A stretch of 64,000 nt of DNA from positions 37,553 through 101,552 of the forward strand of contig JAFXRG010000014.1 in assembly GCA_017526525.1 (NCBI GenBank), in the 5' to 3' direction. The notes under the pieces are model-generated. The model was not told the origin of the DNA. It did no database searches and saw only the letters and a program-made list of their open reading frames with translations. Source of the DNA: Clostridia bacterium (GTDB lineage: Bacteria; Bacillota; Clostridia; Christensenellales; Aristaeellaceae). Position numbers and translations under genes: made by a program. This document shows positions 51,463 through 59,871 of this stretch, in pieces (the stretch's first letter is position 1; every line of letters starts with the position of its first letter).

Positions 51463-54021
51463 TTACGGTATAAACTCCCATTCCGTCAGGCTCATTCCGC
51501 TTTCCGTAAACCGGAAATAAAGATCGTGTACGCCTGTCAGCCGTGTTGTCAGCTGTGCCGTGAATTCTGCTTCTTTCTCCCCTTCCGGAATGCTGACGGA
51601 AGCAATGGGCGTGTCATTTTCACGGTCTGTGATCACTTCGATTTTTCCCGCAACTTCAGTCTTTGCCTTCACGCGGACGGAAATGGCTCCTGTCTTTCCG
51701 AAATCCACGCCGGCCACCGCAACCCAGCCGTCCGGTCTTTGGCTGACGGCCGCCGTCCGGCCCGTTCCGTACCGTACGTTTTCAGGATCCGCAATCTCCG
51801 TGCTCATTCCGGCCATGCAGACTGCGGTAGCAGCCGGCACGGTGCGGTACGGATCAAAGGCCTTCAGCTGCGCCACTCCCTCATGGGTTCCCTTGCTGGG
51901 AGCCGGCAGGCCTTCCGCGTTCAGATCCAGCCGATCCACAAACGTGCTGCGGTATCCTGCGTTCCATCCCATGGCATGGTCGATGGTCGCCGCATGGTAG
52001 GTGATGTACCACCCGCCCTGGAAGCTGAACATGCAGTGATGATTGTTTCCGCCCACCCCGAAGAAGGTTCCCGGATTTTTCAGGACCCTGCCGGCATAGG
52101 TGAAAGGCCCCATGGGACGGTCACTGGTCATGTATACAATTTCGCCCCCGCCGAAGCCCTCCTTGCTGCCGGCGGCCGGTACCTGGAAATTGGTACAGTA
52201 GCTGTAAACGTAGGTGCTTCCGAACTTGTTGATCCCGGAATCCTCAAACAGCCACGGCGGACGAATTGCAACAGGATCCCCGTCCAGGGAAATCATGTCC
52301 TCCTGCAGCTTTACCACCCGCGCCGTTCCGGGATCCGCGCTTTTCCCTTCCGGAATCCCGCCGCCGAAATAAAGGTAAGCGCTTCCGTCGTCATCAATGA
52401 GCACAGCCGGGTCAAAAAGCCAGGTCACCGAACTGCACGTGGGCGTCGCCGGACTGATCAGGGCTTTCCCGATGGGATCGGTAAAAGGCCCCGTGGGACT
52501 GTCCGCCGTCAGCACCCCGATTCCGCCGCCGGAATTGGCAAAATAAAGGAAAAAACGATCCTTTCCGTCGATTTTTTTCCAGGCTGCGCAGGGGGCCCAG
52601 GAATTCCGGGCCCATTTTGCCGCGCCGGTTCCGCCGGCCGCCCGGATGCTGCCGTGGTCCTCCCAGTTCACCAGATCATCGGAGGACAGCACCCGCAGGG
52701 TGGTGATGTTCGCATAGTCGTTATTCTTCGGCTTCCGGTCCTCCGTTGTGGCCGGATCGTCTCCGGTCATATACAGGTAAATCCTTCCGTTGTATTCCAT
52801 CGCCCAGGGATCCGCGCCAAACCGCTGGGTCATCACCGGATTGTGGTGTTCTGCTTTTTTGTATCGAATCACAGGTCCTGCCTCCTTCTTCAGTAATTCC
52901 CGCAGCTTCAGCCGATCCGCGGCGGCAGCGGCGGCCGCATCGTCTCCGGGCTCAGGGATCATTTCATCCTGCAGCGCGCCGAAAAAAGCCGCCGTACATC
53001 TTCCCTTTGCATCCATCAGCCGGGGAACCGATGTCTTTTCCGTCCCGTCCTCCGGTTCCGAAAGAGCCGGCAGGGAAATGCTTTTCCCGCCCAGTCTCTC
53101 CGTTTCGGAAAACAGCCATTTGTACTCCGCCGCCAGCCGGATCATTCCCTCCGCGGTTCGGAGGGTGCCGGCAATTTCCACACCGCTCAGGTGGATTTCC
53201 ATACCGGTTTCCGCTGCCGTGCGCAAAGCATTCTGCACCTTTTCGCGGTCTTCTCCGGTTTCCTGCCTGACCTCTGCCACAATGCCGTCCAGCAGGCCTT
53301 CCTCATAAAGGGCTCCGGCCAGTGCAAGGTCCTCCGCTTCCGGAATCCGGTCAAAGCCGATCAGGAGTTTCTGCCCCCCGGCTGAAGCTTTACGGGCTGT
53401 CTCCAGCGCAATCCGGAGATATTCATCGCCGATGATTTCCCGGTAAAGGTCTTCCTTTCCGAAAATGTTTCCCCGCACCACTTCCCAGGAGGAAACGGCC
53501 CCGGGGTATTTTTCGTTCATCAGCTGAATCTGGTCTGTCAGCGCGTTTTCCATCCGGCGTTTCATGGTTTCCCGGTCCACCTTCGGCGTCCCGGAAACGG
53601 TAGCCCAGTCTTCCAGGAAAAACCATTCCGGTGTATGTCCCGGCTGAACCACCGTAGCGCCGCGGACGTTCATCCCGTGCTTTACGGCAAATTCAACGGC
53701 CTCGCCGGCTCTTCCGCTTTTGACCTTTGCCCTTTCCGGATCCTTCTTTTTCTTGCTGGCTCCCCGGTCCAGCGTCTCCTTGCCTCCGGCGGTGTCTTCC
53801 AGCGCGATCAGGCTGAACTGGGCTGTAATCCGCTCCTCTTTTTCAGCAAAAACCTGTTTTGCTGAAAGACCGGTTTCCAGCCTTCCGGCGTAAAAGCTTT
53901 TCAGGGAGGGAGCGGTTCTCTCCGCCAGATAAGTTTCAAATTCCGATGCCCCGGCGGATCCGGCAAACAGGATTCCTGCCATCACCGCAGCCACCGATCT
54001 CCAGATCTTTTTTTTCATCAT
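51463..54021 (-). CDS. GH10-like (catalytically degenerate) / GH43 / CBM6 fusion protein
   Basis: An 852-aa secreted protein with a signal peptide at 1-26. Residues about 35-350 follow the GH10 xylanase pattern (HGMNVRGATVVQPGHTPEWFF, WEVVRG, LMDAKGRCTAAFFGAL). The acid/base Glu of WDVVNE is Gly (G184), and the nucleophile motif ITELD reads LSGVE (G280). The GH10 HTLVWH segment is ATVVQP. From about 385 a GH43 five-bladed domain has D404 (ADPWAMEY), D538 (LFDPAVLID) and E593 (LFEDSGINK), so it looks active. A CBM6-like domain (about 740-852) ends the chain. The likely role is trimming arabinoxylan side chains or xylo-oligosaccharides, with the GH10 part as a binding domain. Confidence 0.88.
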   Translation of the reverse strand: MMKKKIWRSVAAVMAGILFAGSAGASEFETYLAERTAPSLKSFYAGRLETGLSAKQVFAEKEERITAQFSLIALEDTAGGKETLDRGASKKKKDPERAKVKSGRAGEAVEFAVKHGMNVRGATVVQPGHTPEWFFLEDWATVSGTPKVDRETMKRRMENALTDQIQLMNEKYPGAVSSWEVVRGNIFGKEDLYREIIGDEYLRIALETARKASAGGQKLLIGFDRIPEAEDLALAGALYEEGLLDGIVAEVRQETGEDREKVQNALRTAAETGMEIHLSGVEIAGTLRTAEGMIRLAAEYKWLFSETERLGGKSISLPALSEPEDGTEKTSVPRLMDAKGRCTAAFFGALQDEMIPEPGDDAAAAAAADRLKLRELLKKEAGPVIRYKKAEHHNPVMTQRFGADPWAMEYNGRIYLYMTGDDPATTEDRKPKNNDYANITTLRVLSSDDLVNWEDHGSIRAAGGTGAAKWARNSWAPCAAWKKIDGKDRFFLYFANSGGGIGVLTADSPTGPFTDPIGKALISPATPTCSSVTWLFDPAVLIDDDGSAYLYFGGGIPEGKSADPGTARVVKLQEDMISLDGDPVAIRPPWLFEDSGINKFGSTYVYSYCTNFQVPAAGSKEGFGGGEIVYMTSDRPMGPFTYAGRVLKNPGTFFGVGGNNHHCMFSFQGGWYITYHAATIDHAMGWNAGYRSTFVDRLDLNAEGLPAPSKGTHEGVAQLKAFDPYRTVPAATAVCMAGMSTEIADPENVRYGTGRTAAVSQRPDGWVAVAGVDFGKTGAISVRVKAKTEVAGKIEVITDRENDTPIASVSIPEGEKEAEFTAQLTTRLTGVHDLYFRFTESGMSLTEWEFIP

Positions 54022-54043
54022 ACTCTTTTCTTCCGTTTCGTCT

Positions 54044-54072
54044 GAAAAGCCGGACAGGATACCTGTCCGGCT
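54044..54072 (-). terminator. Intrinsic terminator of pheS-pheT
   Basis: Minus-strand stem AGCCGGACAGG/CCTGTCCGGCT (54048-54072) followed by a short T-run, directly after the pheT stop. Confidence 0.8.
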
Positions 54073-54077
54073 GCTGC

Positions 54078-56486
54078 TTAGCGGATTTCCGCGCCGAGTT
54101 TGAATTTCAGGTTGCCCAGGATTTTCTTGATGAACCGGTCCACATCCTCCGGTGTAAAAGCCTTGTCCTCCGGCGAGAAGGTGATCTTGAAGGCCATGCT
54201 CTTCTTGCCCTCGCCGATCTGCTCGCCCCTGTAAATATCAAACAGCTCCACATCCGTCACGTGGGGGCAGGCCCGGATGATTTCCTTCATCAGGCTGCCG
54301 CATTCCGTCTCTTCGCTGACCGTAAGCGCCAGATCCCGCACCACAGCGGGGAAAACGCTTACCGGCTTGTAGCGGATTCCGGCTGCCGCATGGCTCATCA
54401 TCCTGTCGTAGTCGATTTCGGCCAGGAAAATTTTATGATTCGCCTTGCTGTCCTTGTGCAGCTTCAATTCGCCGGTCACTTCGTTGGCCAGCTTTCCGAA
54501 CACGCCGATCCGTTCCCCTTCGCACAGGATGTAGGCCGCAATTCCGGGATGCAGATAGCTGACATCCTCCGCGCGTTCAACTTCAAACTTCAGTCTGAAC
54601 GCTTCGCCCAGTGCCTCGACGGAGCCCTTCACCGTGAAGAAATCCTCCGCATCGCCGAATGCGGCAAAGCCCAGGTGGGGAATCTCCGACGGACGTTCGC
54701 CCGGGCCTGCGGGAGCGTATACATTGCTGATTTCGAACAGCCGCCCCTCATTATTGCCCTTCTTCAGGTTTTCCACCACAATATTCAGCAGGCTGGGAGC
54801 CAGCAGCGGACGCATAACGGACAGCTTTTCGCTGATGGGATTCTGAATCCGGAGCAGGTTTCTCTCCGGTGCGTCCGCCGGAATCTTCAGGGTGTCCAGG
54901 TCACTTTCCGCATAGAAGCTCAGGGTATAGATTTCGTTGTACCCCTGGGCGCACATGACCTGAATGGCCCGGTCTTTCCGCTGCTGGGCGGGGGTCTTTC
55001 CGCCGCTGGTCACAGTCGCCCGCTGAAGGAAGGTCGGAATCACGTGGTCATATCCGTATTCACGGATAACCTCCTCCGCCAGATCCGGTTCACCCACTTC
55101 AATATCCTCCCGGTATCTGGGAGCGGTAACCTCAAGCGTATCCCCGTCCTGCTTAACGTCAAAGTTCAGCCGCTTCAGGATCTTCAGAACTTCTTCTGCG
55201 GGAACTTCAATTCCGAGGATTCCGTTGATCCGCTTCAGACTGGCCGTAAAATGCTTTCCCTCCCGGGGGGCGCCGGCACTGCAGTCAAAAGCGCTTGCGG
55301 TAATTTCGCCGCAATGCAGTTCCTCAATCAGGTGCAGGGCCCGGGCCATACCCAGTTCCGTAATGTATTCGCTGATTCCTTTTTCAAACCGCGCGGAAGA
55401 GTCGCTGCTCTGCCCGAGCGCACGGGACGTCCGGCGGACGTTGTCCCGGGCAAATTTCGCCGCTTCAAACAGCAGCTGCGTCGTTTTTTCGGTGATTTCG
55501 CTGTTGAGTCCGCCCATGATCCCCGCCAGGGCTACAGGCCGGTTTCCGTCGCAGATCACCAGGTTTTCCGTCGTCAGCGTAAATTCCTTCTCGTCCAGCG
55601 TCTGGATTTTTTCTCCCTCATGGGCCCGCCGCACGATGATTTTCATCTCCTGCAGCTGTTCCATGTCAAACGCATGCATGGGCTGGCCGATTTCCAGCAG
55701 GACGTAGTTGGTGATGTCCACCACGTTGCTGATACTCCGCAGTCCGCACAGCGCCAGGTTTCGCCGCATCCAGCGGGGGCTTTCCCCCACCGTAATGTTG
55801 CGCACCGCGTGTCCCAGATAACGGGGGCACAGGTCCGGTGCATCCACGCGGATCTCAAGTCCCGGAACCGTCGTGTCGGTCGTTTTGTAATCCGTTGCCG
55901 GCATTTTCAGTTCCTTGCCCAGCACAGCCGCCACTTCCCGGGCAATTCCCAGAACGCTCTGGCAGTCCGGCCGGTTGGCTGTCACGGAAATATCGAAAAT
56001 ATAATCATTCAGTCCCGTGATTTCCCGGATATCCGTTCCGGGCACGGTGTCCTTCGGCAGGTCCAGCAGGCCGTACACTTCCGCGCCGGGATACAGGTCC
56101 TCATTCAGTCCCAGCTCCTCCCCGGAACACATCATCCCGTTGGAGGGAATTCCCTTCAGCGGTTTGGCGGCAATCTTCACGCCGCCGGGCAGTGTGGCCC
56201 CGTCCAGTGCCGCCGGGGTATGCATGCCGACGTATACGTTCGGCGCGCCGGTCACGATCTGGATGTCCTCTCCGTATTCGCCGCAGTTCACCCGGCAAAT
56301 CTGCAGATGGGTGCCTTCCACCTTTTCACAGCTTTTGACCTCGGCCACAACAACCTTGCTGATTTCCGCACCCAGGTCAATCAGTTCCTCAACCTCAAAC
56401 CCGCAGCTGAACAGCTTTTCCTGCAGTTCTTCTGCGGTAATGTCAATATCCACGTATTCTTTCAGCCAGCTGTACGGTACTTTCAT
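54078..56486 (-). CDS. pheT: Phenylalanyl-tRNA synthetase beta chain
   Basis: An 802-aa subunit. N-terminal MKVPYSWLKEYVDI, then the tRNA-binding EMAP-like domain (about 40-150, VVVAEVKSCEKVEGTHLQICRV, IVTGAPNV). The B3/B4 editing region shows NRPDCQSVLGIAREVAA. A B5 domain is present with LKRINGILG, and the C-terminal FDX-ACB anticodon-binding domain has FPAVVRDLALTV and KSMAFKITF. It follows pheS by 20 bp. The normal (alpha-beta)2 enzyme charges tRNA-Phe. Confidence 0.97.
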   Translation of the reverse strand: MKVPYSWLKEYVDIDITAEELQEKLFSCGFEVEELIDLGAEISKVVVAEVKSCEKVEGTHLQICRVNCGEYGEDIQIVTGAPNVYVGMHTPAALDGATLPGGVKIAAKPLKGIPSNGMMCSGEELGLNEDLYPGAEVYGLLDLPKDTVPGTDIREITGLNDYIFDISVTANRPDCQSVLGIAREVAAVLGKELKMPATDYKTTDTTVPGLEIRVDAPDLCPRYLGHAVRNITVGESPRWMRRNLALCGLRSISNVVDITNYVLLEIGQPMHAFDMEQLQEMKIIVRRAHEGEKIQTLDEKEFTLTTENLVICDGNRPVALAGIMGGLNSEITEKTTQLLFEAAKFARDNVRRTSRALGQSSDSSARFEKGISEYITELGMARALHLIEELHCGEITASAFDCSAGAPREGKHFTASLKRINGILGIEVPAEEVLKILKRLNFDVKQDGDTLEVTAPRYREDIEVGEPDLAEEVIREYGYDHVIPTFLQRATVTSGGKTPAQQRKDRAIQVMCAQGYNEIYTLSFYAESDLDTLKIPADAPERNLLRIQNPISEKLSVMRPLLAPSLLNIVVENLKKGNNEGRLFEISNVYAPAGPGERPSEIPHLGFAAFGDAEDFFTVKGSVEALGEAFRLKFEVERAEDVSYLHPGIAAYILCEGERIGVFGKLANEVTGELKLHKDSKANHKIFLAEIDYDRMMSHAAAGIRYKPVSVFPAVVRDLALTVSEETECGSLMKEIIRACPHVTDVELFDIYRGEQIGEGKKSMAFKITFSPEDKAFTPEDVDRFIKKILGNLKFKLGAEIR

Positions 56487-56506
56487 GTTCCCTCTCCTTT
56501 CAATCC

Positions 56507-57523
56507 TTAAAACTGTTTTAGGAAACGAAGATCGTTTTCAAACAGCAGGCCGATATTATTGATGCCGTATTTCAGCATGGTAATCCGTTCGATGCCGATG
56601 CCGAAGGCAATTCCGGAATACTCCCTGGAGTCGATTCCGCAGTTCTCCAGCACCTTCGGATGTACGACGCCGCCGCCCAGCACTTCGATCCATCCCGTGT
56701 GCTTGCACAGGGAGCATCCCTTTCCGGCGCATTCAAAGCAGCTCACGTCCACTTCCACGCTGGGCTCGGTAAATGGGAAATAACTGGGGCGCAGCCGGGT
56801 CCGTACGCTGGCGTCGAACAGCTGCTGGACAAACTTGTCCAGCATGCCCTGCAGATCGCACAGCGTGATCCCCTTGTCCACCACCAGGCCTTCCATCTGG
56901 TGGAACATGGGGGAATGGGTTGCGTCGCTGTCGCTCCGGAAAACCCGGCCGGGCACCAGCACCTTGATCGGCGGTTTCTGGCTGTCCATCACGCGGATCT
57001 GGCCGCCGCTGGTCTGGGTCCGCAGCAGGTATTCGCTGTCCAGGTAAAATGTGTCCTGCATATCCCGGCTGGGATGGTCCTTTGGCACGTTCAGCCGGGT
57101 AAAGTTATGGGCGTCGTCCTCGATTTCCGGTCCTTCAAAGACCGCGAAGCCCATTCCTGCAAAAACATTGATAATCTCGTTTTTCACCAGGGTCAGGGGA
57201 TGCATGCTGCCCAGTTCCCGTTTTTTCGCCGGCAGGGTAATATCCACCGCTTCCTGCCGGTTCCGGGCTGCCAGCTCCATCTGTTCCATTTTTTCGCTCA
57301 GGGCCTTGTACTGTGCTTCAACCTGAACTTTAAAGTCGTTGATCACCTTGCCCATGGCCGGCCGGTCTTCCTTGCTGACCGCGCCGAGGCCTTTCATCAG
57401 CTCGGCAATGCTTCCCTTTTTGCCCAGGAAATCCTGCCAGAATGCAGCCAGGTTCTCCTTGCTGCTGATCTGCCCGATCCGCTCCTCCATCCGTTCGCGA
57501 AGCGCCCTGATCTTTTCTTCCAT
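56507..57523 (-). CDS. pheS: Phenylalanyl-tRNA synthetase alpha chain
   Basis: A 338-aa catalytic subunit. An N-terminal coiled coil (about 1-85) is followed by the class II core: [76 protein letters not shown] and [20 protein letters not shown] precedes the start. It has its own promoter (TTGCAA-17-TATAAT) right after the dnaA terminator. No T-box leader is visible in the 50 bp upstream. Confidence 0.97.
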   Translation of the reverse strand: MEEKIRALRERMEERIGQISSKENLAAFWQDFLGKKGSIAELMKGLGAVSKEDRPAMGKVINDFKVQVEAQYKALSEKMEQMELAARNRQEAVDITLPAKKRELGSMHPLTLVKNEIINVFAGMGFAVFEGPEIEDDAHNFTRLNVPKDHPSRDMQDTFYLDSEYLLRTQTSGGQIRVMDSQKPPIKVLVPGRVFRSDSDATHSPMFHQMEGLVVDKGITLCDLQGMLDKFVQQLFDASVRTRLRPSYFPFTEPSVEVDVSCFECAGKGCSLCKHTGWIEVLGGGVVHPKVLENCGIDSREYSGIAFGIGIERITMLKYGINNIGLLFENDLRFLKQF

Positions 57524-57557
57524 GTTCCTTCACTCCTGCCAGAAAATATCGCCATCG

Positions 57558-57586
57558 ATTATACCACGCTCTTCCTTTGATTGCAA
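57558..57586 (-). promoter_or_regulatory. SigA-type promoter of pheS-pheT
   Basis: Minus-strand TTGCAA (57581-57586), 17-bp spacer, TATAAT (57558-57563). Confidence 0.8.
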
Positions 57587-57612
57587 AGAAAAAAGGAAGC
57601 GTTTCCGCTTCC
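57585..57612 (-). terminator. Intrinsic terminator of dnaA
   Basis: Minus-strand stem GGAAGCG/CGCTTCC with a GAAA loop and a run of six T, 28 bp after the dnaA stop. It touches the pheS -35 box. Confidence 0.9.
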
Positions 57613-57639
57613 CTGGATATGCTTTTTCCGGATTTCAGC

Positions 57640-58956
57640 TCACTGTGCCTGCTGAACCATTTTCTTCAGCTGGTCCACCAGTTTGGACCTGGATGAATCC
57701 GTCTGCAGGGCGGCCTCAATGGTCTTGCAGCTGTGCATCACCGTTGTGTGGTCCCTGCCGCCGAATACCTCGCCGATCTGGGGCAGGCTCATTCCGGTCA
57801 GTTCCCGGGTCAGGTACATGGCAATCTGCCGCGGCACGGTGATTTCCCGCTTCCGCGTGGGGCCGATCAGGTCCCGCATGGAAACGGTGTAGAAGTCGCA
57901 AACGGTCCGCATCACCAGCTCCGCCGTAATCTGTTTGATCTTCCGCTGGTCAAAGATTTCCCGCAGCGCCAGGTTGCACATTTCCATGGAAACCGGAGTC
58001 CTCGTCATGGAACTGTAGGCCGTCAGCCGTGTCAGGCAGCCTTCCAGCTCCCGCACGTTTCCTTCCACCCGATGTGCAATTTCCTGCAGCACGTCTCCGG
58101 GAATCTGCATGTTTTCCTGTTCCACCTTGGTCCGCAGAATCGCCAGGCGGGTTTCCTCATCCGGCGGCTTGATATCCACCACCAGGCCCCATTCAAACCT
58201 GGAACAGAGCCGTTCCTCCAGCCGCTGGATATCCTTGGGCGGCCTGTCGCTGGTCAGCACAATCTGTTTGTTTTCGTTGTACAGCTCGTTGAACGTGTTG
58301 AAAAATTCCTGCTGGGTGGCGTCCCGGCCGGCGATAAACTGCACGTCATCCACCAGCAGCACATCCATCCGCCGCAGCTTGGCCCTGTATTCGAAGGTTT
58401 TTTTCTGCTGAATGGCATCCACCAGCTCATTGGTAAAGGTTTCGCTGGTCAGGTACAGAATCCGTTTGTCCGGATATTCCTGGTGAATCCTGTTTCCGAT
58501 GGCCTGCATCAGATGGGTTTTCCCCAGGCCCACGCCGCCGTAGATAAACAGCGGATTATAGGCTTCCCCTGGGCTTTCCGCGGCGGCCAGGGCTGCCGCG
58601 TTGGCAAACCGGTTGCTGTCGCCCACCACAAACCGCTCAAATGTATACTTTGTATTCAGCCGCGGATCGTTCCCGTCCGGATCCGTGCCGGAAATACGCT
58701 TCTCCGCTTCACTCTTTGAAAGGATCATGGCCTTCATCGGCCGGCCCGCGCTTTCACTCAGGCATTTTTCAATCAGCGGAAGGTATTTTTTCTGGATCAT
58801 GGGAATCATCCCGTCCATCTTGGCTCCGATAATCAGCGTATCGTTTTCCTCCGCCGTGGGAATCATATTATCCTCCACCCACGTCGTATAGGATACATAG
58901 TTCATCTGGGCCTTCAGGAGAGAACAGGTTTCTTCCCACAGAGATCCAAAATCCAT
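57640..58956 (-). CDS. dnaA: Chromosomal replication initiator DnaA
   Basis: A 438-aa AAA+ protein. N-terminal domain I (about 1-80), then Walker A YGGVGLGKTHLMQAIG, Walker B VLLVDDVQFIAG and sensor segments LTSDRPPKDI and RLCSRFEWG (box VII arginine). The C-terminal DNA-binding helix-turn-helix has the DnaA signature FGGRDHTTVMHSCKTIE. I place the start at 58956 (MDFGSLWEE), preceded by GGGGGAG; a longer frame to 58989 lacks conserved residues. dnaN does not follow; instead a terminator and pheS do. Confidence 0.97.
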   Translation of the reverse strand: MDFGSLWEETCSLLKAQMNYVSYTTWVEDNMIPTAEENDTLIIGAKMDGMIPMIQKKYLPLIEKCLSESAGRPMKAMILSKSEAEKRISGTDPDGNDPRLNTKYTFERFVVGDSNRFANAAALAAAESPGEAYNPLFIYGGVGLGKTHLMQAIGNRIHQEYPDKRILYLTSETFTNELVDAIQQKKTFEYRAKLRRMDVLLVDDVQFIAGRDATQQEFFNTFNELYNENKQIVLTSDRPPKDIQRLEERLCSRFEWGLVVDIKPPDEETRLAILRTKVEQENMQIPGDVLQEIAHRVEGNVRELEGCLTRLTAYSSMTRTPVSMEMCNLALREIFDQRKIKQITAELVMRTVCDFYTVSMRDLIGPTRKREITVPRQIAMYLTRELTGMSLPQIGEVFGGRDHTTVMHSCKTIEAALQTDSSRSKLVDQLKKMVQQAQ

Positions 58957-59092
58957 CCCTACTCCCCCTGTTCCAATCAATTTCTGCATGACCGGGCGTA
59001 AAAAAGCGCACGATCAAAGATCGCTCGCCTGTTCCGTTCCGGCTGTGGATAACTGCCTGTGGATAACTTGATCCATAATCGCCGGCCTTGGT

Positions 59093-59121
59093 ATCTTAAC
59101 AGATAAATCCTTGAATTTCAA
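59093..59121 (-). promoter_or_regulatory. Promoter of dnaA inside the origin region
   Basis: Minus-strand TTGAAA (59116-59121), 17-bp spacer, TAAGAT (59093-59098). DnaA boxes lie both upstream (59144) and in the leader (59044, 59058), so autoregulation is likely. Confidence 0.65.
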
Positions 59122-59300
59122 CCTGTCCGACCAGCTGCCCTCCTGTGGATAATTTAGTACTTTCGTAAAATGTTCCCCTTCAGTTTTGTCAAGGTTTTGT
59201 ATTTTGTCAGGAAGTTTTCCACAAGATTTATGAATCCCGCTTTCCGGTGGATCCGTTTTTTTTCTGTTTTCGCGTCTTTTTGAATTTTTCGTCAAAAGAA

Positions 59301-59330
59301 TTAACATATAGTTTATAAATATGGTATACT
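59301..59330 (+). promoter_or_regulatory. Promoter of the 59377 gene
   Basis: TTAACA (59301-59306), 18-bp spacer, TATACT (59325-59330), overlapping the AT-rich part of the origin. Confidence 0.55.
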
Positions 59331-59376
59331 TCTCTTGTTTCCTGATTTAGCAGGCATTGTTTCGGAGGAAATGCGT

Positions 59377-59850
59377 ATGATTGAATCCTGGCATATCCGC
59401 GAAGTTCTTCGCGGCCGCCTCGGCTCCGCCCTGGTGGATGAACCTGGCTTTGCCGATCCGCTGGCGGATCTGCTTCGTTCCTATGCCGGTTATAAGGATA
59501 CTTTCCGTTCCATGGCCGTCCGGGTGGAAGATACGCTCTTCAATATGCTGTACAACCGGCTGGGATCCGGCATGACCGTACAGATGAATGACGGAACGCT
59601 CCGCCGGGTCCGGACCGCAGAACTGAAGGACGCGGCGGACGATGTCATGGGCGTTTTGTTTGAATCCCTGAAAGTATATTCCGTCAATCTGGAGGCATTG
59701 CAGGCCTACGCGCTGGAGTCGGGCTCCTTTTCCGCCATGCGTACCCTCTATACCCGTTATGGCAGTTTCCTTTCACCGGAGGACAAGCAGGTCCTCGCCC
59801 GGGTCATCCGCGGCGCCCGTCCCCGTTCCGAATGGGAATCATGGATCTGA
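59377..59850 (+). CDS. Protein of unknown function next to oriC, 157 aa
   Basis: A soluble, mostly helical protein starting MIESWHIREVLRG, with LYNRLGSGMTVQMNDGTLRR in the middle and SFLSPEDKQVLARVIRGARPR near the end. No signal peptide or membrane segment. I do not recognise a family. I favour the ATG at 59377 because GGAGG is 8 bp upstream; an ATG two codons earlier is too close to the site. It is the first gene to the right of the origin and probably co-transcribed with the ZnuA-like gene 21 bp on. Confidence 0.75.
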   Translation: MIESWHIREVLRGRLGSALVDEPGFADPLADLLRSYAGYKDTFRSMAVRVEDTLFNMLYNRLGSGMTVQMNDGTLRRVRTAELKDAADDVMGVLFESLKVYSVNLEALQAYALESGSFSAMRTLYTRYGSFLSPEDKQVLARVIRGARPRSEWESWI

Positions 59851-59871
59851 TCAACCGGAGGCTGTATTTGA

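Larger units (their letters stand above)
58957..59376. other. Probable replication origin (oriC) with DnaA boxes
   Basis: The 420-bp gap between divergent dnaA and the next gene holds three perfect DnaA boxes TGTGGATAA at 59044-59052, 59058-59066 and 59144-59152. TTTTCCACA at 59215-59223 is a relaxed match in the other orientation. An AT-rich stretch at about 59250-59330 (runs of T, TTAACATATAGTTTATAAATATG) would serve as the unwinding element. Gene orientation switches across this point: mostly minus to the left, plus to the right. No other gene is visible here. Confidence 0.85.

Noticed and set aside
53859-56510. 883-codon plus-strand frame opposite pheT
   Set aside because: pheT is certain on the minus strand. 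The plus-strand product lacks motifs and a start site.
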